64,000 bases of DNA from Takakia lepidozioides (GCA_030704615.1 CM060732.1:69173053-69237052); one strand, 5' to 3'. Counted from the stretch's first letter, positions 33,687 through 45,560 are shown. The notes: a model not told the origin generated them from the sequence alone. Numbers and translations: made by a program.

Positions 33687-33980
33687 GCCTCTCATTTTAC
33701 AATAATAGGGTCATGAATGCAAGCGTGCAAGAAGGACGGTCGGCCCATCGTCCGTACAAGGGGCGCCCCCCACCCGCGCCCACCCGCCCGCCGCTGCTGC
33801 CGCGGTTGTACCAGCCGTGGCTGCCCCTCCCGGGGTCCGTCCACCGGCCGCTCCACTGGGGCGGGTCCGCTGGGGCTAGTCCGCTGCGGCAGGTCCGCTC
33901 CCGCTAGTCCGCCCGCCCGCAAGATCTGGGCCGTCCAGGACAAATCCCATCGCAGCCCTCCAATTTAGGGCCTTATCTCT
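33687..33980 (+). repeat. left TIR of the giant MULE
   Basis: About 294 bp, rich in GC and in GTCCGC words, imperfectly matching the reverse complement of 57630-57926 (roughly 85 percent by eye). The outermost 50 bp are nearly identical. A third, truncated relative lies at 62404-62490. Confidence 0.9.
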
Positions 33981-34101
33981 GCCGCCTGCCATCTACCACC
34001 AGCTGTAAACGTGGGTCCTGTTTCTCCGTGCACGTTCTCCATCGTGTCCTACAGCGCTTTCGTTGCACGTTCTGGAGCGTGTGTTCTGCACTGTACAGGG
34101 C

Positions 34102-37100
34102 ATGGACGTAGGAGCGGAAGCCGACGACATGCAGCAATTTGAGAGCTGGCTTATACGCCCTCTTCGACAAAGTTTGCAAACACCAAAACCAGGACCTTTC
34201 AACAATAAGGACCTCAATTGGAAGTGTGAAACGCAATATGGGTTTAAGGGGGTGCAAGTGTGTGTTAAAAAGGCCTGTATACCTTGGGAGAGAGTTGCAG
34301 ACTTCATCCATGGAGAGGAGAGTGTAGAGGACTACCCCACTCAATATTGGGTACATGTGCACAGTAAAGTGGACGCCGGAGTGCGGAAAGCTCCCGGAGG
34401 AAACAGCTTCTTGAGCAGTATCATGTGTGCACCATCCTCATTGTGGTTTAGGGATGTCACTACATTGTTGTTGTGATTTGTATTTGTCTCCGACTGTGGC
34501 TTCCATAAGATCATAGGTTGATATTTTGTACGGACCCGACGACAAGCGGCGCACGGTCAATGCAACTGTCGAGGATCCAAAAGAAAAGCGTGGAGGTCCG
34601 GATGTGGGTGCTGGCACTAAACACCCGCATAAAAGCCCAAGAATGAAGAAGTCAGACTATGGATAGTCGTACAAGTGCGGGTGTCTTTGTTGTTTCAAAG
34701 TGCAACAATCTTATCTTGCCCCGGACATTTGTGTCCTCACATACTACAACAACATGGAGCACGTCGATGCCCTAGGGAAACCCTCCCATGGCAAGACCGC
34801 AGAGTTCGGGAACACACGGGCAGCCTACGCACACCGCATTAGCGAGGAATTGAAAGCCTGGGTCGTTGAGTGTTTGTGCCGAGGGCTCACGGTCGCACAA
34901 ATCATGATGGAACACAAGGAGCACGTCATGAACAACACAGGTTTGGGAGATGCATGGACACTTGATGATTTCCTTCTCGAGCAAGATGTCCGCAACCTGG
35001 CTGAGAAACGGGCGTGGCAGACGTTCAAAAAGCATGCCAACGATGCCGACAGCGTCCGCATGTGGAAAGACCTGAACCCCGCATCAGCCTTCTTCTATCG
35101 AGAAGAAACATTGGCGCCAACCTTCAAGCATTACGATGGAGATTTGACATTCACTATTGGCATTCAAATTGAGTGGCAGAAGCAGAGAATGCTTCAATTG
35201 GGACATGCGCGTATCGTTGCATGCGATGCAACCTTCGGTACAAATCACCACAAGGTACGATTCATCCCTCTTACCATTTCTGCAAATCAATTGTTTGTAG
35301 GATGTTGCACATTGGAACCAACTGACATAGAGACATAGTGCATCTGAACAGTTCCCATTGTACAAGTTGATGGTTTTCGACGAGTGGTTGAACGGTATAC
35401 CAGTTGCGTACATCATATCCGCCAGGAATAGGACAACAGACCTGGTACCGTGGATGACAGCCTTGCGTGACCGACTCCACGCAGATATGCCAACCTGGCG
35501 ACCCAATGCCTTTCATTGTCGATGATGCGGACGCTGAAATAAATGTTATAAGGTGAGTCTTCCATACCTCAACAGACACCTACTGTCAAAGTCCTCTGGC
35601 ATGCAACTGTCGTCATAGTGTGCTCTGCCAGAGTCTGTGGCAGAGTGGCGTGCGACAGTTCCCTTAGAGCCTTGCATGCGCGAGTCTGCTGGCAGGTTGG
35701 ACTAAAACTAAGTCGCGTGGGCAAGCCAACTTGCCCGACCAAGTCAGTGGCAGACTTGCCCGGCCGAGTCCGCTGGCAGACTCGTCATCCGAGTCCGCCA
35801 GAAGACTCGCAGGGGCAAGTCTGTTGGCACCCTTCATGGGTCTGCTGGCAGACTTGGGAGGGGAAGTCGGTCCGCCAGACCCGTAGGCAGTGTCTTGCGA
35901 CCAAGTTCGTTTAGGGGTTGGTGTGGAGTCTGCTTTGGGCTATTTGGCTGGCAGACACGCCTGCGCCAGAACCCTGGCAGAATTGCATGCGCGAGTTCGT
36001 TGGCAGACTCGACTCGGAGAGTCCGCTGCACACTCGTGTGGGCGAGTCCGCTTGCAGTCAACGAACCAACTCCGCTAGCAGACTTGCGTGGGCGAGTCCG
36101 CTGGTACCCTGAACGGGCCGAGTCCGCTAGCAGATTCGTCAGGCGGCGTCCGACACAAGACTCGCGGGCCGAGTCCGCTAGCACGCTTCATGGGTCTGCT
36201 AGCAGACTTCGGAGGGGAAGTCAGCCCGCCACACCCCACCCGCAGGCTATGTCTTACCACCAAGTCCGTTTAGGGGTTGGTGTGAAGTCTGTTGGAGGTC
36301 TCTAGCACTCGGTTGGTGTCCACCGACAATGGGGGGGTTCCCTCTGAAGTGCCTGATGTGGATGTGTTATGTGCAGGATTACTTTCAAAGGAGTCCTCAT
36401 TTTCCTGTGCCTTTGGCATGTCCGCAAGGCATGGGTAAAGCAATCATGCCAGAAGACCAAAGATCCCGTCACTGCAGCAAACGTGTTGAAGGATATGGGA
36501 AAACTTAATTAATGTAGAGGTGGACCAAGCGATCCCAAAAAAACGCTTCTATGGGTTGCCAAAACAATCAGGGACATGAAAAAGAAATATCGGAATGCCC
36601 GGGAATTTTTAAAGTACATCGACAAGGAATGGTCTCCTAAAATAGCAATGTGGTGTACTGCTGCTCGTCATGTTCCACATGCCAGTCAAGACACAAATGC
36701 TAGCATTGAGGCATACCATGGAAACTTGAAGGCTAGACTGAGGATGGGGAAAGGCAAAATGACTGGTCGAAGAGTCGATTGGCTAATATGGGAACTCACG
36801 GGCCGTGTGCTCACACACTACTGGTATGCAATTCATTTGAAGACGAATGGGTTCATACAGAATGACAAACAGGAAAAGTACATATCTAGCTCTGTGCTAG
36901 CGGCCAGGGACATTCCAGCGAGCAATGTGACTCTACCCTTGGTGGAAGGACAACCAGCGTATGTGCTAAGCAGCAATCACCCAGAGACAACCTACATTGT
37001 TTACAACCCTGGATCGGATTGGGCTTCTTCCACTTGCCCATGGGCAATGAAAGGCAATTTGTGCAAACACCAAGTGAAAGTGCTGAAGTTGCTTCATCCC

Positions 37101-37310
37101 GACTTGCAGGATGGACTCATAGTGCGTGCATGTGGCACGACGCTCGGAACCATACATGGAGGATTGCATAATCTGATGTTGGATGAAACAACTGTCGCAG
37201 GGGAGGTTGGTGCGATGGACAGACCTGTGGAGGATTGTGACTTCGCACCCCGAGAGGAGCCCGTCTACGTCCCACTGAGTATGGCCGAAGGTCAGATATC
37301 TTTGTATTGA
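34102..37310 (+). pseudogene. MULE transposase gene, spliced, with a nonsense codon and frameshift
   Basis: An N-terminal exon starts MDVGAEADDMQQFES (34102). A second exon from about 34530 has the MULE zinc/DNA-binding type region (GCLCCFKVQQSYLAPDICVL) and then ACDATFGTNHHK with the first catalytic Asp, to 35254. An intron 35255-35350 is removed to give FPLYKLMVFDEWLNGIPVAY. IVDDADAEINVI holds the second Asp. A long intron (about 35552-36375) follows, then LIFLCLWHVRKAWVK, NASIEAYHGNLKARL with the catalytic Glu, and a SWIM-like finger (STCPWAMKGNLCKHQVK) whose first Cys is Ser. Lesions: TAG at 34664-34666, where copy 2 has a Glu codon; a 1 bp insertion near 35515; and a shift near 36500-36576. 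Inactive here. Confidence 0.85.
35552..36375 (+). repeat. minisatellite-filled intron of the MULE transposase
   Basis: Starts GTGAGT after ATGTTATAAG and ends TGTGCAG. The interior is built from diverged copies of an ~18-30 bp unit around GAGTCCGCTGGCAGACTCG, repeated from about 35640 to 36300. The same words (GTCCGCT, GCAGAC) occur in the TIRs and across the element. Confidence 0.75.
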
Positions 37311-37739
37311 GGGTGATGACAAGTACCTCGAGACACATGTGTTGTCATGCCTTCGAATCTGTACAGGGCAGCTTATTGATGTCCTAGCCAAAATTGCTAA
37401 TGGGATGCTACATCCTCGTGCAGCAAAACCTTTCCGACCTGTTGACGACAATAATAATTTGTCTCTGAAAAGGAAGAGGGATTTCGTCGAAGCATGGAAA
37501 ACCCGACCCAGAGTCTTGCGGAGAACGCGCAATAGGTGTATGCCCCAACTCCTGCAACGAAAATATACACAAGAATTGTTAAGGTTTCAGACCGTTGGGC
37601 GGGACCCAGGTAGACATCATACTCACACAGCAAAACAATGTTATGCCATCATAGTCCGTGCAGAGAAATCATCAGAGCTCAGAGCGCCCCACCGACCAGT
37701 TGTGGAAGACTGGGCATTCTGCTCAACAGACCGCGGAAA

Positions 37740-38115
37740 TTGCCAAACAGACTACTAAGCAGACTGCACACAAGTACATGATAACACTGCCAAGTCTGCT
37801 GATGGTTTTCGGCTAATTCAGACACAAAAACAGTCTTGGCCCAATACACTGCGTAGTCTGCAGAGCCCAACAGACTTACAGTATGGACAGACTGGGTGGT
37901 CTTCTGCACTAACCACCGAACTGCTCCCACGGAGCGTACTCGCCCAGACACGGAGCCCAACTGCACACATATACATTGTGCATCAACGTGCCACCCACTC
38001 TGCCGAGCAGACTGATGAGCGGCGAGCAGACTGCGCAACAGACTTCTTAGCATGCAACAGACTAGCCTGCAGACTGGTCAAACAGACGGAGACTACTGTA
38101 GTCTGCTAACAGTAG
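37740..38115. repeat. CAGAC-rich region of the MULE
   Basis: Dense, irregular repetition of GCAGAC, ACAGAC and the complement GTCTGC (for example AAGCAGACTGCACAC, GAGCAGACTGATGAG). Non-coding. Similar regions are 50100-51170, 51650-52180, 54470-54890 and 56440-57060. Confidence 0.65.
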
Positions 38116-38319
38116 TTAATAGTAGAACCAAGTAGTCTGCTCAAGTGAGGACGTGGGGTGGTTGTCTACTAAACTGTATTGTTCGGCCATTGTACGACTT
38201 CTTTTGACGAACTTGCATAGGTGGGGACAGTATGAGTGCATGTAGGCCTTCATCTCAGAAAATATTACATACATTCAGAATGTGAATTGAAACAACAATG
38301 AATGTATATATTTATTTCC

Positions 38320-38546
38320 TCAAGGGAGCAGTTTTTCTGCATCGTCCAAACCACGGCGGATATACTTTACACACTGCAATCGCTGCAGTAACGGAAACCT
38401 GAAATTAAACCACCTTGGTGTGAAGGCTTGTCCTCTCTCTTTGGTTTTCTGCCTATCGCCTTTCAGCCAGTCGTAATACCCTTCAATGAAAGACATCACG
38501 TAAAACCCACACTCCCAACTGAAAGGTTGTTGGGGCACTTCGAGAG
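38320..38546 (-). pseudogene. Ulp1-type SUMO protease, C-terminal exon part
   Basis: Reads PQQPFSWECGFYVMSFIEGY and on to a stop at 38320-38322. The Gln and Cys of the C48 family active site (PQQP, ECG) are present. Upstream sequence of the same exon is found 11.4 kb away at 49918-50099. When the gypsy insertion and its duplication are discounted, the frame continues without loss (FNSL, then EVPQQP). Confidence 0.82.
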
Positions 38547-38873
38547 TGTCAAGTTATTTTACCACTAGTGTGAAACTAGCTAGGAAATAGCTAGCTTTTA
38601 CATATTGACATTTGGGATTGGCCCAAGTGTCAATCCAGGGGTCAAGGCAGATTTAGGCCCTGGAGTGGTTATCTTCACGGCAAGCGCGGGAGGCTCATCC
38701 TTCTCGAGTTGAGCCTCACCGCGCCTAGCTATGGCGCCGTAGTGTGGATTCCCCATGGCGTGGGGTGCACTTGGCTTGACTTGTATTTGAGTGATGAGGT
38801 TATATATGCATGAGTTTATGCTTCAGCTTTGTGAGCTCGCATGAGCTTGTGCTTGTATTCTTCTTCTTTATCA
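38547..38873 (+). repeat. terminal repeat A, copy 1 (5' LTR or its first part)
   Basis: 327 bp, TGTCAAG to TTTATCA. TATATAT at 38801-38807 is a promoter candidate. Nearly identical to 49401-49726. The 24 bp around its end (38863-38886) recur inverted at 39508-39531. Confidence 0.85.
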
Positions 38874-39531
38874 CTCGAGAAGGATGTGGTGTGCTTGCCA
38901 AGCTCCTGAAACCCTAAGGCTTACATTTCCAGCCACAAGACACTTCTCTTGTGGTGCAAGAGCTCTTCTTCCAAGCTCTGAAACCCTAGGTGCACATTCC
39001 ATGGCCTTGCCGCACCTCTTAGCTCCTGTTCCAGCCCTGCTCTTGCCATGACAAGAGCCCTCTCAATGCTGAAGCTCGAGATTGAAACCCAATCTCACCA
39101 TACTCCACAAAGTGCACTGATTTGCCCCAAGCCAAATCAGCCCTTTCGCTTGGTCTTGCAATCCTTCACACAATGACAACTCGCATTCCCAAGTCCAGTT
39201 CTCAGCTTTGCCACCAAAGCCACTATAACCTGCTCTTGACTGGTCCTCTTCCCAATCGTGCTTGCTCATGCATGTACACAATCTGAAACCATCAAGGTGC
39301 TCTGGAATTACCTACAGTATGGTGCTTTCATCTCTGAAGCTGAAGATCGAATGCCAAGGTTTACCACCTCGTAACCCACATCGCCTCCGCTTCTAACAAC
39401 CAAGAGCTCCACGGTGCTCCTTGCATAACAACTTGGTTTCTCTCATTCTCAAGCAAAAACCACAAGTGCTACAACTAACTCGTATCTAGCACTCATAGAT
39501 ACGAGCTCATCTTTCTCGAGTGATAAAGAAG
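38863..39531. repeat. inverted repeat pair in the gypsy leader
   Basis: CTTCTTTATCACTCGAGAAG at 38863-38882 (24 bp arm) is present as its reverse complement at 39508-39531 with one mismatch. The arms enclose about 620 bp and could form a stem, or mark an inverted LTR fragment. Confidence 0.6.
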
Positions 39532-39699
39532 ACTTGGTTTGTGGCAACCACCTCATGGCTTAGGGCTACTATGGTGGTGTGTGGGAGCCGAAAGAGCAAG
39601 GATACCTTGCTGATTTCCTCACAGCCACCATAGCTCGGTGGAAAGAAGCCTAGAGTCCAAGAGACACAAACCCTAGCTTGGCGTGGCTAAACCCCTTGG

Positions 39700-40930
39700 A
39701 GAAATGGCTAAACTGCCAGAGCGGCCATGTGTGGGGCTGTGACAGGCTGTGGCAAGCTGTGACGGGCTGTGGCAAGCTGTGATGGGCTGTGTCAGGCTGT
39801 GACAGGTTGTGCCCAGTGGCCTTTGGGGCTGTGACGGGCTATGCGGGGCTGTGACAGGCTGTGCCCTGAGGCCTGTGGGGCTGTGACGGGCTGTGACAGG
39901 CTGTGGCGAGCTGTGACAGGCTGTGCCCAGTGGCCTTTGGGGCTGTGACGGGCTGTGACAGGCCGTGCCTGATGCCTTTGGGGCTGTGACGGGCTGTGAG
40001 GGGCTGTGACGGGCTGTGTCAGGCTGTGGCGAGCTGTGACGGGCTGTGACGGGCTGTGGCAAGCTGTGACCGGCTGTGATGGGCTGTGATGGGCTGTGAC
40101 AGGCTGTGCCCTGTGCCCTGTGGGGCTGTGACGGGCTGTGTCAGGCTGTGACAGGCTGTGCCCAGTGGCCTTTGGGGCTGTGACGGGCTGTGCGGGGCTG
40201 TGACAGGCTGTGCCCTGAGGCCTATGGGGCTGTGACGGGCTGTGACAGGCTGTGGCGAGCTGTGACAGGCTGTGCCCATGGCCTTTGGGGCTGTGACGGG
40301 CTGTGAGGGGCTGTGAGGGGCTGTGACAGGCCGTGCCTGGGGCCTTTGGGCTGTGACGGGCTGTGAGGGGCTGTGACAGGCCGTGCCCATGGCCTTTGGG
40401 GCTGTGACGGGCTGTGAGGGGCTGTGACAGGCCGTGCCTGAGGCCTTTGAGGCTGTGAGGGGCTGTGAGGGCTGTGACAGGCCGTGCCCTAGGCCTTTGA
40501 GGCTGTGACGGGCTGTGATGGGCTGTGTGGCAAGCTGTGACAGGCTGTGATGGGCTGTGATGGGCTGTGACAGGCTGTGCCCTGTGCCCTGTGAGGCTGT
40601 GACGGGCTGTGAGGGGCTGTGACAAGCCGTGCCCATGGCCTTTGGGGCTGTGAGGGGTTGTGAGGGGCTGTGACAGGCCGTGCCTGAGGCCTTTGGGGCT
40701 GTGACGGGCTGTGAGGGGCTGTGACAGGCCGTGCCCATGGCCTTTGGGGCTGTGACGGGCTGTGAGGGGCTGTGACAGGCCGTGCCTGAGGCCTTTGAGG
40801 CTGTGAGGGGCTGTGAGGGGTTGTGACAGGCCGTGCCTGAGGCCTTTGAGGCTGTGACAGGCTGTGAGGGGCTGCGACAGGCTGTGCCCAGTGGCCTGTG
40901 GGACTGTGACGGCCTGACCAGTGAGCTGTG
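39700..40930. repeat. minisatellite (GGGCTGTGAC) in the gypsy leader
   Basis: About 1.2 kb built from a ~10 bp core GGGCTGTGAC/GGGCTGTGAG. It is organised in higher units of roughly 50-70 bp separated by GTGCCCATGGCCTTTGGG-like spacers. The minus strand is open across it only because the repeat lacks stops in that frame. Confidence 0.9.
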
Positions 40931-41650
40931 TGGGCAGGTGGGGTCTGTGGTGGCCCGTGTTGACTGTGGACGGCCTGTGCTGACTCGTGGAGGCACTGGT
41001 GGACTGCCTAAGGACTGGCATGTGTGGAAGGCCGAATTTTGAAGCTCGTGGAGGGCGGTTTGAGGAGTATCTTCATGATATTCCCATGGTCATGCAAGTG
41101 AGGGATAGAGAGGAGAGGAGAGAGTGTTGGGATGAGAGCATGCTGGGGTTAGGCATTGCTTTAGCTTCTCTTCCTCGTAGTTTCCACCCTCTCATTAGGC
41201 CAAGACCTTTCCGTAGGTGGAGGCAAGAGTCAGTCCGGGTTTGGGCTGGGGTGTCCTTGCAGGAGCAACACCGTGGAGTTGTTTTTGGTGTGGGGGAGTT
41301 GTCGTTCTGATTTCTTGTGTTTGGATCCCCTCCATACCTGCATGCTTGACTGTGCGCCATGCTAGTTTGTGTGGGCGCTTGTTTTTATAGGTGATTGGTC
41401 CGGATTTGATCACCGGCCAGTCCTAGAGCATGCTGTCGATGGTGAGGCTGGGGTGATGACCAGCCAGACCATCATTTTTCTCCTGTGGTGAGGTTGGAGG
41501 TGATGACCAGCCAACCATAGGAGTGCTTGCGGTGGATGCAGGTACAGGTGTAGGCTATGTTAGGAACTTAGTATTCCAAACCATAAGCCGCAACAGGTTC
41601 TCTACCCGGTTACCTTGTGGAGAGGGGGTTAGGGACATGTTCATGACCGG

Positions 41651-43110
41651 TTGAGTGTCAACACGGAGGTGCCACTAGTTGCTGGGGACAGTGCCGGTTC
41701 GAGCACTAGCGATACTAGTGGGTACACGAGACGAGGTGTGCGGTTTAGGCCACCTTCACCTCCTGTGTCTTCTACGGAAGGTTCTGATTCGGATTGTGAA
41801 TCAGGAGGACTCATACCGGGTGCAAGTTGTTTCTTTGCCATTGTTGTGGGACACAATGGAGGAGATGTATGGAGCTACCAAGGGGCCACGAAGGTACTCT
41901 GGGGCGGTGGGCACCATCGAGTTGGATGATTTTATCCAAGAGTTTGATAGTTGGTGTGATTTGCAGCAAATGCGCAATCCACAACTATTTACGCCGTTCA
42001 TGGCATGGAAGGGGCTGTTTCAGCACCTTGAGGGGCCGCCTATGGATGATTACCATGAGTTCAGGCGGGGGCATGAGGTTGAGATCGAGGAGTGGAGGAT
42101 GTACTGGTCACCCGACTATGTCTCCATCACTAGGGGCACTAGAGCCACGAGGGCAGTGGCTACACCTGCCGCTGCACCGGCAGCTTCAGCAAGCAGCAGT
42201 GGGACTGGTGGTACAGTAGCTACGACGTCCACCCAAGCCACTACCGCACCAGCACTAGCACCCGTGCCTGCCTTCAACCCTGTTGTGGAGTTCTTCGAAG
42301 AGTTGAGAGGGAACTACCAAGGGGTGAGGACAGAGAAGTTGCGGAGCTTGCAAGAGTTCCAACGGAAGCCGACCGAGAGCTTGAGGGAGGCTTTCACTCG
42401 CATGAGGCGCTTGATAAATGTAACCCAAGGGGTTACGGAAGCTCAGGCAGTCCAATTCTGGTATGGGATATTGGACAAGGAGCTGAGGAGAAGGGTGCGG
42501 GTGCGGATGCAACTCTCCTACAAGCGGCCCAACCCACCTTAGCAAATGTGTTTTTGCTGGCAGAGCGGATAGAGCTCAACATGGTGGAGGAACGAGTGGT
42601 CATGTGGGATTTGCTAAGGAGACACCACGGGGGTAGTGGTGCTCCTAGCCAACCACTACCTCAACGTGCTCAAGGCAACAAGGGGGCTCAGGTGAAGCTC
42701 AGGGAAGGGCAGAGAGGACCTCAGATGCAGGGGTCTCTCCCTTCATTTGCTGGCCAACAACGGGCGGATGTGGTGTGCTGGACATGTGGAGGACCCCATG
42801 TCAAGAAGGATTGCCCAGAGGGAGGCAAAGGGCCGGCACATGCACAGCCTGCACAGTTGCAGTGTGGGCATTGTGGCAAACACGGGCATGGAGAGGCCAG
42901 TGTTATGGTTTGCATCCTGAGTTGCGCCCAGGCCAGTTCCAAGGGAACAATGGTGGCCGGGGGCGAGGTGGAGCAGCCCAGAGAGGACGAGGTGGCCAGC
43001 CACGTGCAGGCCAAGGGCAAGCTCAACGTGGCCAAGGACGCGGAGGTCAGGGTGTTGACCAAGGCATGGCCAACCGGCTTCAGCAGCTAGAGCAGAGGCT
43101 CGCTGCCATG
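41651..43110 (+). pseudogene. gag: gag of the DNMT-gypsy element
   Basis: Capsid-like sequence: DDFIQEFDSWCDLQQMRNPQ, VVEFFEELRGNYQGVRTEKL and LQEFQRKPTESLREAFTRMR. After a shift near 42505 come ATLLQAAQPTLANVFLLAER and a CCHC knuckle, CWTCGGPHVKKDC (42778-42816). A second knuckle CGHCGKHGHGEAS-C (about 42862-42905) is split by a 1 nt frame change. An RG-rich tail (GRGRGGAAQRGRGG) follows. There are at least three frame changes, so no intact Gag can be made. Confidence 0.8.
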
Positions 43111-44300
43111 GCTACAGCTCAGGTGGTACCGGCTCTAAGGCCGGATGGTCCACCTCCTGCTCCTGAGGGAGGAGATATGGGAGGCATGGGATTCATGTGT
43201 GGAGCAGCACTACCACTAGTGCAGGTGGAGTCTGCTGCAGCCGTGACTCGAGGAGCAGCACGAGTTCCTGAGCCACGAGGTGCAGAGGTGGAGTTGGATC
43301 CACAGCGTGGGGAGGCAAGCCGTCAGGCTAGGCTTCCTCAGTCATTCACATTGGCGGAGACAGTGTCGACGCCATCCATGGCACCTAGTTCTCGCCCGAC
43401 TGTTACCGAGGCGGAGGTTACTATGCCATTGGGGAGAGCTACACGGGTAGCACCACTACCTAGTGTTGCCAAGGCTACGGCAGCTAGTGTGCTGCTAGGA
43501 GCGGCCACATCTGTGTGCCAGGCTCCATTGTTCTCGGCTACCATGATTGCGACGCCGGGGGTAAGACCAGCTGAGGTGTTCAGGCTGGCAGCTACACTCT
43601 GTGAGAGTGGGGAGGTTACTTCATCTTCTGCGGAGATAGTGGGAGGTGTAGTGCCGGAGGGATCCTCGGATTTGAGGGTCAAGACTGCCACGGCGGCGCC
43701 ATGGCAAGCTGCAGCTGCCAGGTTGATGGAGCTGCCAGCTAGGCCAGCCATTGAGCGCGCCATGGTGACACCTGGAGTTGTCATGTTAGACAACCAGGAT
43801 GGCATTTTCTGTTTGAGTGGACCGGCAGGCAAGAGAGGTACCGGCCACTGCGGTCTTGTTGGACTCGGGAGCTCAGCCACTGATGCTGGGCAGAGCTGCT
43901 ATTGCAGGCTTGGGCCTCACGGAGGCGGATATGGAGCCTTGTCCTTTCCAGATACAGACGTCTCTGGGAGGATCGGAGCAGGCTCGGGGCATGACACGGT
44001 GAGTTGGCTATCAGACTACGGCCGGATCACCCTACAGATGGCTCAGTGATGCGAGCCAAGGCCATTGTGACAGACGCAGTCTCATACGATGTCCTGGTTG
44101 GTGGGGCAGTGTTGTACCCCATGGGCTTCACCCTGGATTTTTGGGAGGAGTCAGCTTCCTATAGGCCTGCATGGCAGTCAGGGGAGGGCCGGCGTGTGCA
44201 GCTCCCTGTGACGTTCATAGGAGGAGTTGCGGTTGCCCAGCGAGGCAAGATGCCGACACTAGCAGCATTCACAGCGGCAGTGAGTTGGGCCTAGAGAGTT
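43111..44300 (+). pseudogene. spacer and aspartic protease of the DNMT-gypsy element
   Basis: A Ala/Thr/Pro-rich linker (43111-43790) leads to ATAVLLDSGAQPLMLGRAAI (43850-43910), an intact DSGA active-site motif. After a frame change near 43995 comes SYDVLVGGAVLYPMGFTLDF, the usual second half of a Ty3-type protease. About 150 bp of linker follow to the methyltransferase. Confidence 0.75.
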
Positions 44301-44559
44301 GCTTGAGGGCAATGCTCATTCAGAGGATGTACCACCTCCGGAGAGCAGGATGACATGTATGGTATGGCGGAGTTGCCTACCATGGTTGCTCAGACTCCAT
44401 TGTGGGGCACGAGCAAGGATTTGCAGCGGGATGCTGATCGACGGGTGCAACAAGCCTGGGTGGAGGCTTTTGTACCGTCAGGAGAGGAGGAGAGTGTGGG
44501 GATTGCACCAGGACCACCTCAATTGTCTCCATTGGACACCACACCTATTGTGTGGCAGT

Positions 44560-45560
44560 ATCCGGATGAAGGCATTTGTCTTCTGGACTTGTTTGGCGGG
44601 ATCAGCACCGGATTGGCTGCTGTGTTACAGGCAGGTGTACGAGTTCGGCGTTACCTGTATGTGGAGAGGGATGAGACTGCACGACGCGTTTCACTTCGCC
44701 ATGTTGCTCAGTTGGTGCAGCGGTACCCTGAGTTGTTGTCGGTGTCTGCAATTCGTGGATATCAGCAGGCCTTGCCAGCAGACATTTCGTTGCTGGGGGC
44801 GCAGGATTTGGAGCGGGTTGGCTCCATTGATCTGGTAGTGGCAGGTTGGGCCCTGCCAAGGGCATTCATCAGCCGGGCATGGCAATGGATTGCGAGACTC
44901 GAGGTCGGGTCTGTTTTGGGAGATGGTGCGGGTTTTGCGCCACTTGCAGCTTCATCAAGCTGTATCTCCAGCATACATCTTGGAGAATGTGCCACTGATG
45001 GGCGATTCTCGGGCCAGGGTGATGGCCAGTGTGCATCAAGTCCGGTCGTGGCTTGGGTCAGCAGTGTTGCTAGATGCAGCTACAGTGGGGTCACGGGCTC
45101 ATCGTCCACGGCTATGGTGGACTAACATGATGCCACCCGCACTGCTCAAGCGTGCATTTGATGGGGTGCAGCGGCCAGCACATCTCACAGTGGATAACAT
45201 TCTGGACACAGGGAGGCAGTCTCACGTGTGAGACACGATGACCGTTCGCCTTTGGCAGTGGTCAACAAGGTGGGTCAACCACGAGCAGCATTACCTACAC
45301 TGCTCAGCTTCCCAGGATCGCATGCTTTCCGGGATAGTGGACCTGGCCTCCTGTGGGATGCTCAGTTGCAGCAGTTAGTGGAGCCTAATGCTGACGAGCG
45401 TGAGCGGGCAATGGGTTTTACCACTGGTACCACGGCGGTGTCGTCTCTTTCTGAGGCATCACGTCGTCAAGTGTTGGGGCAAGCAATGGATCTCAATTGC
45501 TTGACCTGGATTATCAGCTTGGCTCTAGCTGAGCAACGCAGAGTGCGGAATACACTTCCC
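44560..45560 (+). pseudogene. C5 cytosine DNA methyltransferase domain inside the gypsy pol
   Basis: Motifs in the classical order. Motif I: LDLFGGISTGLAAVLQAGV (44583). Motif II: YVERDE. Motif IV: the catalytic PCQGHSSAGHG with PC at 44851-44856, followed by GLRDSRSGLFWEMVRVL. Motif VI: YILENVP, ENV at 44983-44991. Motif VIII: VGSRAHRPRLWWTN, from 45091. Motifs IX-X: ERERAMGF then RRQVLGQAMDLN (about 45396-45495). Motif I before IV and X last argues against a DRM-type permutation. Frame changes near 44848 and 45228 break it, while all catalytic residues remain. It lies between protease and RT, so it would be made as part of Pol. Such enzymes methylate cytosine in DNA. Similar captures by retrotransposons are known in charophytes and dinoflagellates. 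Confidence 0.88.

Noticed and set aside
35255-35338. Transposase C-terminus RFIPLTISANQLFVGC
   Set aside because: It is read-through into an intron; splicing at 35254/35351 restores the conserved FPLYKLMVFDEWLNG.
39792-41021. 409-codon minus-strand open frame encoding HSPSQPVTA-type repeats
   Set aside because: It is the GGGCTGTGAC minisatellite read on the other strand. A stop-free repeat frame is expected and there is no independent support.
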